DNA of 64,000 nt. It comes from Polyporus tsugae (Eukaryota > Basidiomycota > Agaricomycetes > Polyporales > Polyporaceae). Below, piece by piece: positions 35,595 through 46,581 of this stretch; position 1 is the stretch's first letter; each line of letters begins with the position of its first letter. The position numbers were made by a program, and so were the translations under genes. Below the pieces are notes generated by a model that saw nothing but the letters and a program-made list of their open reading frames with translations, ran no database searches and was not told where the DNA came from. The stretch is from contig JAHRBS010000005.1 in NCBI GenBank assembly GCA_024305745.1, forward strand, positions 2,046,001 through 2,110,000, given 5' to 3'.

Positions 35595-37210
35595 CTACAC
35601 TGGGACGGCAGTGATGTACGCCCACAGCGAACCAACAGCACGCTTCACGCGCGAGATCTTCCAACCCGCCCTCTGGGTGAGCGTGTCCATCTCGCGGTAC
35701 GTGCGTTCCTTCGCCGTGAACATTGCCATCATCTTCGATCACGTCAATGTCCACTTTTCGCACGGTAACCAGGGGAAGCCGGAGAGAACGTACCGTCACG
35801 TCGAGGATATAACCGTTTAGACTTGCATGACCTAGGTTCGGCAGGAACGGAGATCCCTCTGGTGCAAGCGAGCGTACGTCGGCGCCGCTGTCTTCGTCTA
35901 CGCACGCGTACGGGAGGAGGTTGTCCACGGTGAGGAGCTTTGTGTGGGGGCCTGCTGCGACGCGAAAGTGCTTCAAAATCCTGTTAAGCGCAATGGATGA
36001 GCTTCCGATAGACATTAAACGCCGGGAGTCGGGAGAAAGTCTTAAAACGCACCGCACCGCATATTCATCGGGCCAGTTGTGGGCGACGGCGCGAAGGAGG
36101 AACACGTCCGGCTGCGTCACGGTGCCGACGTTGGGCACGTCGAATGGCGTTTGAGGTTCCAAAAAGTCCTGCGCGTGGAAAGACACGCGCCGAGAGCAGA
36201 AAAGGTCAGCGTGCTTGTCCTCCCCCAGGACTGTCCCGGTGTGAGCGTGCGACAACGCAAAGGTGGGCTAGGGTCACGTACGCCGAAGGATATAGACGCG
36301 AGTGTGATCAGTATCAGGAAGCCGTCATCCTCGGTATTAGATGGCGGAGCGGGGTACGCACCTGTTGAGCAAGGGCGACGACCGGAGCTCGATCCTTGAC
36401 CGCGAAGCGCAAATGCGGGTACGCGTCTGCGAGAATGACAGACACAGCGCCAATGCCGCCGCCGACGTCCGCCACGACCGCGTCGCGCGGGAGCTCATCC
36501 CAAGGGAAACCTGCATATGACCAGGAATGGAGATCAGCTCCTCGCTTTTCCATGGAACCTTAGTAGAACGCGAGGCACACACCATGAATGATATTGTCCG
36601 CGAGCTCCCAGTAGCTCGTGCCCTTCATCGCGTGCCCAAAACGCGTGAGACGCGTCTCGTTCCCTGGGTCCTCGAGCCACTCGTAGAACTTGCCCTGCGT
36701 CTTGAATGCGAAGTTGAATGCGGTGGGGTACCCGTTCTGCGAGCCTCCCGGCGCATCGCCGCCGGTGAGGAGCCAGTCCGCGAGCGCACCTTGGCTCTTC
36801 GTCGCCTCGTCTGCGCTACCGTATGGCATAGTGCGGGGAAAGACGGAGGCGGGCCACGGGGAGAAGCAAGGACTATATTTGCCACATTGCGGTATATGCT
36901 GCGATGCCGTTCGTCCCGTCATACTTTGACGTTAGCCTGCAATGGCACAATGAACAGAGATTAGCCGATCGTGTAAAGCAAGATAACATGATGGACAGAC
37001 GAAGCCTTGATCTGTTCGGTCGATTTTCCGGAGTCGAGGAAGGACGAGAGGCGGTTGTTCGCGAAGACGTCTGGCTTGACTTCGCGTAGCATTGGACGCC
37101 CTAGTAATGATGTGTTGCAGAAGAGTAGAATATGTGCGGTTTGACGCCAATATCATCCTACCTTGCGCGGGGGACGTCGGTCGAAGATTTTGGAAATCAG
37201 CTCGGTTGGC
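35595..37210 (-). pseudogene. OMT-1: decayed class I-like O-methyltransferase
   Basis: SAM-dependent O-methyltransferase of the COMT/Methyltransf_2 type. Readable parts, from the 5' side: ELISKIFDRRPP (about 37207-37172), a HILLFCNTS..LREVKPDVFANN winged-helix part (to about 37010), WEL/ADWLLTGG and GKFYEWLEDPGN, then FPWDELPRDAVVADVGGG (SAM-binding glycine loop), VSFHAQDFLEP, AVAHNWPDEYA (His at the position of the COMT catalytic base), KLLTVDNLLPY and GWKISR..SLWAYITAVPV to a stop at 35595-35597. Against OMT-2 it lacks the first roughly 110 residues, has lost the splice donor after TEQIK so that a stop follows, and has no sensible start. I infer a 5'-truncated, decaying copy. Confidence 0.7.
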
Positions 37211-38496
37211 CAGTCCCCCGTACAAACGATCAGCTGGCCATCGCTTGGGTTAATGAAGGAGAGGGGCGAGCGGGCGCGATATGCGCACCTCATATGCTCC
37301 CCTCTCGACGCATATGGTCATCCCAGATCCATGAGACACTGACACTGGCAGTCACTTCCGAAGATCGAATCCGGGCCCGGGGGAAGCGAGGGCCGCGAAG
37401 TAGTAGATAATTTCTTTTGGTTTAGTCCGATGTGTTGAGGACTACTGATTCCGAGGATATTCTGCGTGAAGGTGAGTAGTAAGTCATGTGGGATGATGGA
37501 GTAAGTATGGATAACTGAAGTCGCGCAAGCTGGTGACGGTCTGCATTGAGTATGTAGATGGAGCACAGTGGCTGATTTCATGCTAGGAGTAACCGAACCG
37601 GAGTAGTTCAAGAACGAGTCCCGACAGTCCTTCAAGGTCGATGGCAGCCTGGCAACTTCAATCCGTACCACGACAAGCCGACCGTGACGGTAATGCAGTC
37701 AATAGAGAGACACTAGCACCGCTATAAAGCATCCTCCAGTGGTTCAATAATGATGAAATGGTTCGACATCGAAGCCGAGAAATGAATGAAGTCGCCGAGG
37801 TGGCAGGAGTAGACTCAGAGGAAGGAAGATAAGATAAGATAAGGGCTAGACGACATTCCCACGACCCAGGAGAAGCTGTCTCTGTGGTTGTGGCCAACGT
37901 TTGGCTTGGACGACGACGATCTTTGCGGCCAGTGCTCAGCTTCTGGGACACGCACTCTCTGGTCTCAACCTCCTTATATGCGCTATCCTTATCGCTCGCT
38001 GGCTTGCGGTAACCACGACGAGACTATCTCCCCGACTTACACTCCATCTGTCGCCTTCGTCTCATGTTCACCTTTGTCGGCCCCTGATCAAGTTCGTTGG
38101 TTCTCATTCCAGGCGGCCCACGCCATCCTTTCTATGTCGCTTATCTGGGTCCAAACGTTCGTGACCGCTTGTATAGCAGCGGGCTATGCTGCGCTGGAAT
38201 AAACTCTCCGCCGACGCTCATGGCGACGCTTTGTGGCTGGCCGACGACAAATCAGTCCCATCCTCTCACCATACGATACGCCCAAACCCCCTATCCCTCT
38301 GCTATTTCGGGTGTTTTCCTCTGTAATCCAGCGGCATTTATGGGCTGGCGGTGCTCATCTCGCCGCCCAACTCCCCGTTCTCGGCTTGCTGGAGAGCATA
38401 TATCTACTGCTAGGCAACTCACTATGGCCGGCTATCTATGCCTCGAGCATTTCGTCCCCCGAGTCCCGACGAGTCTGAGCGCATACCATAGCACCG
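37211..38496. other. Intergenic, no gene seen
   Basis: 1.3 kb where the missing N-terminal domain of OMT-1 would be expected on the minus strand; no homologous stretch to the OMT-2 start is visible. Several frames are open but none is protein-like. Confidence 0.45.
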
Positions 38497-39230
38497 ATGA
38501 ACTCGGCGATGCGCTCTCGGGTGATAGTCGTTTCTTTCGTGCTGCTCGTCTCATCGAGTGCAGTACTCGCGCAGGATACAGATACAGGGTCAACGGAAAC
38601 CAGTGAGTCCTTCTCCCTTCATCTCCACCCCTTCTCTGCGTGCTTCCTACGGCATATATGCGTTCAGACGCCGTTTTGGATGGGCATATGCTGTCGGAGA
38701 CACCCACGTCCCCGCCACCCGGACAAGAGCTGGATTGGATTGGGAGAACAACTGCATGTCTTTCAGCAAGCGGGGGAGTCTGATGCCGGTGGTCTGGCAG
38801 TTATATGCGTGCAGATTACTGTCGTATATGCACAAGCACCCCGTTGTATGTGTACGCGAGCTCGAAACTTCCTGGACGTCTCATACCGGACTATATGCGC
38901 CGTTGCGATAACTTGCTAACGCCGCTTCTTACAGATACCATCCAGACGAGTTCGCCATCTGCTACCTCCGTGGCCACGTCCGCACCGATGACCACTACGT
39001 CATTCAGTACCTCCGGGACGATCCTGCCTATATCGCCTCCGTCAACGGATCCGACGAGCGTCCCGCAGAATATATCCAGCTCCCGCGGCGATCATCCGAC
39101 TGGAGTTACTGCGTCGCTAGTACCGTCCACGACGCAGCAGAATGGGGTGTTGCCGACAACGGTTCGCGGACTCGGGAGTTTGGCTGTGGTAGTCGGGTCG
39201 ATCGTGTTCTTACAAGTGCATATGATGTGA
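38497..39230 (+). CDS. Ser/Thr-rich secreted protein 1, probable GPI anchor (133 aa)
   Basis: Exons 38497-38602 and 38935-39230 (GTGAGT donor, phase 1) sum to 134 codons. The N-terminus VIVVSFVLLVSSSAVLAQ is a clear signal peptide with cleavage after ALA/LAQ. The mature part is almost only Ser, Thr, Pro with no domain. A hydrophobic tail LGSLAVVVGSIVFLQVHMM fits a GPI-attachment signal. Likely a heavily O-glycosylated cell-surface or wall protein. Same layout and intron phase as 39988-40532, so the two are tandem paralogues. Confidence 0.6.
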
Positions 39231-39877
39231 CGATTCGGTAGGGAGGTCTACCAAGTACGGTGAGGCATTTGTTGTACACGATCTCAGTCAGCGGCTGATT
39301 ACTCAACATAGCGTTCAGGACCTTCGTAATCAGTGTCTCCCCATGAAGTCTGGTTTGCTCGCGTCTTCCATACAACTTCCCTAGGACTGTCTTGGCGGTC
39401 TAGGCATTGGGAGTGGGTCAGACTCGGCTGCGCACGTCAACGTATTCGCATCCCGTGGTCCATCGGTAACGCCCGCCTCCCCGATTTGGTATACGTACTC
39501 GCGCAATTACGACCGCACTTGACGCACAGCGTGCTCTCGCCTGAGGCCTGAAACACTGCCCCGACATGGGCGCCATAGAGTTGTCGGCCTTGTTTCGCCA
39601 TGCCACTGCTGCGGACGGTTTCTGAATGTGCGTGGTTCTAGACGAGTTTGGACTCTATCCCTTCTGTGTGCTTACATTAAACCGATGTCTGGGCAAGTCA
39701 CTCTTAGTCTCGGTGCTGCGCTGGTGCTGCGTCTCCCTCCACACCTTTACCACGCCGCTCTCGATTGATGCAAGGCCCGGAAGACTTGACGTCGAGTGTC
39801 CGATCTGCATCGTGGCAGTTCTCAATTCTTACTGGCATCGAGGGTTGCGCCATCTTGCGCGTGCCACAAGCTTGTGG
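39231..39877. other. Intergenic between the two secreted-protein genes
   Basis: About 650 bp; no gene seen. Confidence 0.45.
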
Positions 39878-39884
39878 TATAAAT
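39878..39884 (+). promoter_or_regulatory. TATA box of secreted protein 2
   Basis: TATAAAT, 104 bp before the ATG at 39988, followed by CT-rich leader sequence. Confidence 0.5.
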
Positions 39885-39987
39885 ACGCCTTTCCCCTTCA
39901 CCAAACGGCTAGGCTCCCTCAGCTTTGCCCATCTGCGCCTCTCCTCCCTGCGTCCCTCCTATATCCACAAACCTAATAGTCATCAAC

Positions 39988-40532
39988 ATGCACGCTCGGA
40001 CCATCCTCCTCAGCCTCGCTCTGCTCCTTTCGACCAGCGCTGTTCTCGCGCAGGGGCCGGTAGACACTTCTACCTCAGGCACGCCTTCCGCAACGTACAC
40101 GCTTACCTGACCTGCGGCCTCGCTAACCTCCCTTCGCCTTCCACCGCAGACGCCTCGGCGACGGACTCGGCGACGGACACCGATACCTCGTCACCGACAG
40201 ACACCGCGACCGACAGCGCGACCGCCACCGACACTGACACTGACACCGACACTGACACCGCGACCGACACCGCGACGGACTCGAGCGCGACTGCCACCTC
40301 CCCCGTCACGACCGCGTCTGGATCGTCCCCCACGACCGGCTCGTCTCCGTCTGCGTCCAGCGGGACGCGTTCGCAATCAGGGAGCAGCTCCGGGACGGGC
40401 ACGAGCACGAGCACGAGCGCGTCGGCGAGCGGTACTGGGAAGGGGAACGGCGCGGCGGCGCTTGGGGCGGGCGGGCTGGAGGGCGCGATCGCGCTCGTTG
40501 GTGGGATCGTCGTTGGGGGCTTGATGCTGTGA
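39988..40532 (+). CDS. Thr/Asp-repeat secreted protein 2, probable GPI anchor
   Basis: Signal peptide MHARTILLSLALLLSTSAVL with cleavage near LAQ. The mature region is a run of (T/A)-D-T and A-T-D repeats (about 40150-40300), then Ser/Gly/Thr-rich sequence, then a hydrophobic tail GAIALVGGIVVGGLML typical of GPI signals. Exon 1 must end in phase 1 to keep the frame with exon 2 (from 40150); the best fit is 39988-40078 with a GC donor, giving 157 aa. A GT donor at 40095 would break the frame. Probably an O-glycosylated wall or surface protein; paralogue of 38497-39230. Confidence 0.6.
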
Positions 40533-43065
40533 AGGACGAGGACACGGTGCTTGTTTTAGCTTGTGTTGAGGGGAGGGGAGCGCGTGGGGCGCGTTGGACA
40601 TTCCGCTGCGAACGAACTGTGAATGCCATGAAGTACTGACGTGACTGTGGCCTGCTGATCAGAGGGTGATGGAGCGAGCTCCAGCGTTTGTGTACTTATT
40701 CGAATTTTGAGGCTGTTCTGTAGTATACTCTGCGACGATGGTACCTGCGCTTGGGTTTATAATGCAAATACTGCAGGCTAAGGGCTCTATCACCTCCGAG
40801 TCGAGCGAAGAAGTTCCTGGCAGTGGTTGCTCTGCACCGAATTCATCCCGGCCCGGGGAAGTACGTAGCGCCCAGCGGATGACGCCGTTGACGACGCAGT
40901 CAACTTGAAAGATTCGCCCTTTAAATTTCTCCTGAAGTCCTTCTCCTTGAACGTGAGTCGAACCTCCGAGCCCGCCGCTGTCCATGGTAGTTGTCTTCAG
41001 TTACAGTATCGCACCCACCCGGATTGTACTTAATCACTTCTGCAAATGTACAGAATGGCGTGATCCAGTGGCTCTACTCGGTCCTCCCATGTCTCCTCTA
41101 GATCTCCCGGCGGGCCACTTTCGTCCCTTCTGGCTCCCGACTTCCTAGCGTGATACTATCGCCGCTAACTTGAACTTCGTGAAATAATTCAAGGTAAAAT
41201 ATCTGTTCCTCTGTAGTCTATTTTCTATCATCAACGCGGTTGTCACTCCTCCCCAGACTCGAACACCCGGCCCCGATGATGATTTGTCTGCGGCTTCGCC
41301 GGTGCGCAGACCATCGCAAGCTCGCGAACAGTTCTTCGGAACTCTCGTCGCTTAGCCCTTGGATGCGATATATCTCCCGCTGGAACATGCGTTGATCCAG
41401 TCGTTGTATGACCAGAATGGAGTGTTTGGTACGTTCGGTGGTCTTGATTAAATTGTCTTCAACTTCTTGGTCTCCCCTCTTTCCAGAAGCCCCATCACCC
41501 TCCTACCTGTACCTCGGCTCTGTACTCCGAACACCATGAAGTCGAAAACCCGTCTGCGGACACAGTGTCCTGAACTCCACTGGAAAACCTAGCCTGGATC
41601 TCGACTATCTCTGGAGAGTCGCAATACCGGACTCTAGCGAAGCGAGACAAACCCAACCATATTTCTGCCCTCGTTCCCTCAGATCCCAAACGACAACTCC
41701 CCGCTTGACACCATGCGGCGCGCGTGGGCCGCCGTCGCTCACATCGACCTCCGTGCTCCTCGAAAGCCGTGGCGCGTGCTCCTCTCGCATAGACCTCGCG
41801 CTGTGGTGCCCCTCGCTCGTGATCGACCCGCGACCCGACCGCGACCCGTCATCGCGGCTCCTCCTGTGCACCACAGCCTCGCGAGCACGCCCACCTCGTA
41901 CCCTTTAACCCTGGCTTCGCGTGGACGAGCGAGACTTGCCGGCAATCTAGCCTCAAGGTGGGCCGAGGGTCGACGCGTTTCCAGCGCCAGATAGTGCGCA
42001 AATATCCCGGATGTCTTAAGTGCTGGGTCAGTGGAGACGTACCCGGATTGTGAGGTGAGTGTCATAACTACCTCAATTGACGGTACGGGTGCGAGAGAGG
42101 AGTTCTGGTACCAAAGTAGAATGCGGTCGCGATCGTGGCAACGCTTCACCATCCTGCACGAGGCGACGATCATGTTGACTTCCGCCTTCGCTTCACTCAT
42201 TCACGAAATCCCGGGCCGTATCCTGGTTCGACTGTGGCGTCGTATGGAGGCTCTCGTTTCGTGGATGAGTGGCAGCGTGAGAGGGTGTCAAACTTGAGAA
42301 ACACATGCCTGGCCCACGCGCTGCCGCGAGACACGTCCGCCTACGGCTGGAACGTCGACATGTTCGTATGTAAACCGTTGGGGATCAGGGATATTCGCCA
42401 CATTCCCTCGCCGCCCCGAGTTCCTCCGCGCGGGCGAGGTCTGGGACTACTATTTCGTGACCACGCTTGGCATGTGTTTTCCTCTGATGAGGGGTGAGCG
42501 ACTCGGCCAAGACAAGATGCAGGTCAAGCTCGTTCCATGATGACCTGTCCGTGTCCGCTTTCCTGTACTTGAATGCAAGTAGACCCGATGAGCTGGAAAA
42601 TACAAGAATCAGTAGGCTCGTCGCTGGTATCCGCGTTCGTTCTACTACATAGATCGCGGACAGGGTATCATTCTGGTCATGAGAGGCTAGAGTATGGGGA
42701 ATTTAATTTGTGTCAGAGAGCGCCACCCCACTTATCAGATTAGATGATCCGCCAGCATCGCCCAGCCCTTGTTGTCTCTTTTCACATGTGCATTCTGACT
42801 GCGTCCGTCTCTACGGACTGAACTCGCTAACGACTCCATGTCTAGTTTCCTTGGGGTCGAAGAAGCTTTTGTATGCCGGGATGCGTCGTGTTCGTTCGGG
42901 ACGCCTGACAGCCGCACGGCCACGACATGCTGTTCGGCACAACGAGCATCATCGCTGCGCGACTCGGTGTTCTCAAACGATAAAAAGGACGTGACGCGAC
43001 CATAGCTCCTCCATCCAATATCCTAGGAAATTCTCCGACACGTCTCACAGCGCCACCTGCAAGAC
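40533..43065. other. Intergenic with a possible decayed gene
   Basis: 2.5 kb without an intact gene. Around 42195-42485 (+) the frames give protein-like pieces (YGGSRFVDEWQRERV, then LPRDTSAYGWNVDMF, then VWDYYFVTTLGMCF after a possible intron at 42366) that suggest remains of an unidentified protein. Just before 43066 a GATAAAAAGG at about 42979 may be the OMT-2 TATA box. Confidence 0.35.
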
Positions 43066-44973
43066 ATGTCGACTCTAGCCACCCTCCGTGCTCTCCATGC
43101 GACCATTGGGACCGCCCTCGATGACATCGAGACGGCCTACAACGGCAATGGCCTCGATTTCCCTTCCCCTAACGTCCCTCTCTATAGGAACGACAACCTT
43201 GCTGCCGGATTTACCGTCGACGATCCCGCCGAAAAGCTCATGGCCGACCCTGCCGTGGCGCGCGCAGCCAGCTTCGCCGTCGCTGCATCAGGCCAGCTCA
43301 TCAACACTCTCCAGCACCCGTTCTTCAACCTTCTCGAGGCTGCGACTGCCGTGAGTAGTTTTAACAACATCGCACGTTGCTCGTTACTTACACGGTTATT
43401 CTATAGTACCATGTCTCTGCTGGAATTCAGTTTTTGGAGGAGAGCCATGCGCCGGAGATTATGCGCGCCGCTGGTCCCGGTGGACTACACGTCGACGAGC
43501 TCGCCCGAAAGATAGACGAAGTTCGTGCTGGAAAGGGTCCTGTCTCCAAGCCCTTTGATCCGTCTCCTCTTAGTGAGAATACTTTTCATTTCTTGGTTGC
43601 GGGAATATTGACGAATCTCCCGCATTTAGGTCATATCCTCCGCCTCCTCGCCACCCATCAGATCATCCGAGAGGTCCGTCCGGATGTATTCGCGAATGGC
43701 CGTATTTCTGCGCTGCTCGATAGCGGAAAGACCCCTGAGCAGATTCGGATCGCGTAAGCATCGTTCGAACGCTTTGCATCCTTAGCGCAAAACTGAGCTC
43801 GTCGTACAGTCCGGAGAAGAAGTACGATGATACTAATGGCGTTCCAGCCATGGTCCCTGTCACGTACGCATCCCCATTTCCCAGAATCTCTCATACGGGG
43901 TAACCTGACGTATTCTTCTATCCACCCAGCATAAACGAGGGGTTCCGTAGCATCTCCTACCTATCCGAGTGGCTCCTCCACCCACGCGAGAGTAGTAACG
44001 CTTCAAGCGCGTTCAAATACGCCTACAATACGGACGAAGACATGTATACGTGGCTCGAACGTCCAGAGAATTCCCTACGCCTCCTTCAGGTTGGCCGTGG
44101 CATGGCAGCCGGCAGTCTAGTCGACGGCAGCACGAGCGTTGCTGATACTTCCGGTATGCGTATCTAGCACACATCCGAAGAGCGCTTGGTCATCGCTTAT
44201 ACTGGATTCTCGCGCAGCGTTTCCGTGGGACAGCCTTCCGAAGGACGCCGTCGTTGTCGACGTCGGGGGAGGGATCGGCTCTGTGACGTTCCGGATTGCC
44301 GCGGCCCTCACGAACCTCCGCCACATCGTTCAGGATCGCGAACAGACCGTCGCGATTGCTCCAAATGTTTGGAACGATCAGCAGAAGACAATCTTTAGCT
44401 CTGGTCGCATTGCATTCCAAGCTCAAGACTTCTTCGCACCTCAACCTCCGGCGTACCAGGTCCCGGGGGTCGGTGAGGTCAAGAACCCTTCCGTGTTCGT
44501 CCTCACGCGGGTGATGCATAACTGGGGCGACGAAGACTGCAAGCGGCAAGTTCGCGTTCCCTCCGTCCCGCGCCAGAAACTGATGGCGCGCCATGTGTAG
44601 GATCCTTGGGCACCTTCGTACGGCCGCGGGCCCGGACACAAAGCTGTTGATCGTCGACCAAGTCCTGCCTCTGGCCTGCGCTGAGGAAGCGTCGCTCGCG
44701 CCCGCTAACTCTCCTCTCCTCCCTAACCTCGGCAAGGCGTACGCCGCAGGATACCACGCGGATGTGCTCGTACGTTGTTTTAATCTTATTATGTCGCCGA
44801 AAATCCGCTCGTACTAACACACGATCCTGCGGCAGATGTACGCCGTCTTCGGCGGGAAGGAACGGACGCTGCGCGAGATGTCCGAGATCACAAGCGCTGC
44901 GGGCTGGAAGATCGCGAACCTCAAGCGCGCTGAGGGAGGCCTATGGGCCTACACTACTCTCGTCCCGGTCTAA
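43066..44973 (+). CDS. OMT-2: SAM-dependent O-methyltransferase (495 aa)
   Basis: COMT-like O-methyltransferase, methylating a hydroxyl of a small (often aromatic) metabolite with SAM. Eight exons: 43066-43350, 43407-43572, 43630-43753, 43810-43863, 43930-44153, 44218-44545, 44601-44769, 44836-44973; they sum to 496 codons. The N-terminal dimerisation/winged-helix domain (to about residue 160) includes HILRLLATHQIIREVRPDVF. The catalytic domain has AVVVDVGGGIGSVTF (SAM loop), FQAQDFF, RVMHNWGDEDCKR (His as the likely general base), KLLIVDQVLPL and GWKIANLKRAEGGLWAYTTL. Intron 44546-44599 uses a GCAAGT donor (GC-AG type). It lies 1.6 kb upstream of FMO-B in the same direction and appears intact, unlike OMT-1. 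Confidence 0.85.
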
Positions 44974-46510
44974 GTCGGATGATGGATATGACCAGTGGAA
45001 TAGGCACGGCGGTGCTCGTCCCCGCGTCTCAACTTGCGCAGGTGATCCCCGGACGTGTATTCAAGTTTTCTGCTGGTTTCAACAACCAGTCGGATTCGTG
45101 GCCTGTTGTGTACTATGTGTATTTCTAGCTAGGATTGTGATCGCCCTTCGGGAGGAGTTTTAGTGTTCGTAATTCGAAGCGAGTCTGCGAACTTGAAGCT
45201 GTTAGTGTGGGTACATTCGTCCTCGAAGTGGAGACGCACCAAGCAAGTTCCTTAAAAGCGGATTGGATTGAAGAAATCGGGCAGCAATTATCAAATACTA
45301 GCAGAGCGAGGAGCAGTAAGGACTGGTAGCCGTCGTTTACAAGCAGTCTCGAGTATATCGCCTCTACACACCCATTTTGCAATTTTGTCCGTCGGAGGTC
45401 GGCTGGCTAGGTCCGGCGGACCTCCTGCCGGAGCACCACGGACCACGCCCGAGGATTTCTGCGGACGTCCTTTGCGTCCAGATCTCCGCAGACGTCCTCA
45501 AGGCGCTTCTGAAATACGGCGTCAGTGGCAGCCTCGAACGCGGGCTCTCGGAGATGCAACAAGGCAGAGCCTCACTTGCATTGTACCATAAAATTCGGAT
45601 CTACTGTCTTTTTCCCGGAGAGCGGGATGGAGGGGGTGGAACGTCGGTAAATGGGCTCTGAGGTAGGCACGGACGTCTGGAGAGGTCCGCATGGACCCCG
45701 GAGGACATCCGCTGCGGGGAGGTCCGCCGGATGTCATCACCGAGGTCTGTTGGAAATCTGGTCAAAGCGGAGCTCCGCGGACAACATCGACAATTGGGTG
45801 TGTAGTGGTTAGGAGGTGTCCGGGGGCCGCCTGCCGACTGCGTGCGCCTAAAGACCACCAACGGCCGCCGCCCGGCGCCGACCACCATAAACTTTTGCCT
45901 ACTAGTAGCACTTCCGACCAGTCCGATTCCCGGTCGCGTCGACTCGACACCCACCTATCATCGTTATGAACCGCTGATTAATACTTACAGGCGGGACACT
46001 CGAGCTGAATTGCTTACTCCACTACAGAAATCATCTACTATCAACGCCGGCTAATCCTTGCCAGCATTCTATCGCCTTGGCAATGGCATGAAGTTGGCAA
46101 TCGATTCTGAGGCCTGAAGGTTATATGATTTTCACGGTAAACTGTGCGCTAGACATCGTTCGTGCGCTCCGTCAACGCTCCATGGGTCACTTGCAAGTTG
46201 CCCGGGGTGTGGTTGTTGACCTACGACCTCCGGTTTCGTAGACTCGGAGATCGGAATTCAACATTGGACTAATCACGCGAAGCAACGGGCGTGGGTGTAG
46301 GTGAGAGATTCCTCCCATGTTCGGAGTTTTCTTCTCAGCTCGTGACTTCTCTACACCGCAGGGGCCCAGCCCGTTGAGCTAAGCTTGTTCAGATACGGAC
46401 CGACGACCAACCTGCAGTCATGAGAGCCAACCGCGGTCGGGCGCAGTTTGGGCCCGCTTGAGGTTAATCAATTATCCCGATGTCCCAGGTACGGTGGCTA
46501 CTCCATTTCG
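44974..46510. other. Intergenic between OMT-2 and FMO-B
   Basis: 1.5 kb with no gene seen. The part 45400-45780 is rich in GGTCCGC/GCGGAC and GGACGTCC words in both orientations, perhaps a decayed inverted-repeat element. Confidence 0.4.
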
Positions 46511-46517
46511 TATATAG
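46511..46517 (+). promoter_or_regulatory. TATA box of FMO-B
   Basis: TATATAG, 71 bp before the ATG at 46582. Confidence 0.5.
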
Positions 46518-46581
46518 GCATCGCGCCGGTGCGCGTTACTAGCAACTCCCACTCAGAACAAACAGTCCCCAGGAGTCCAAC

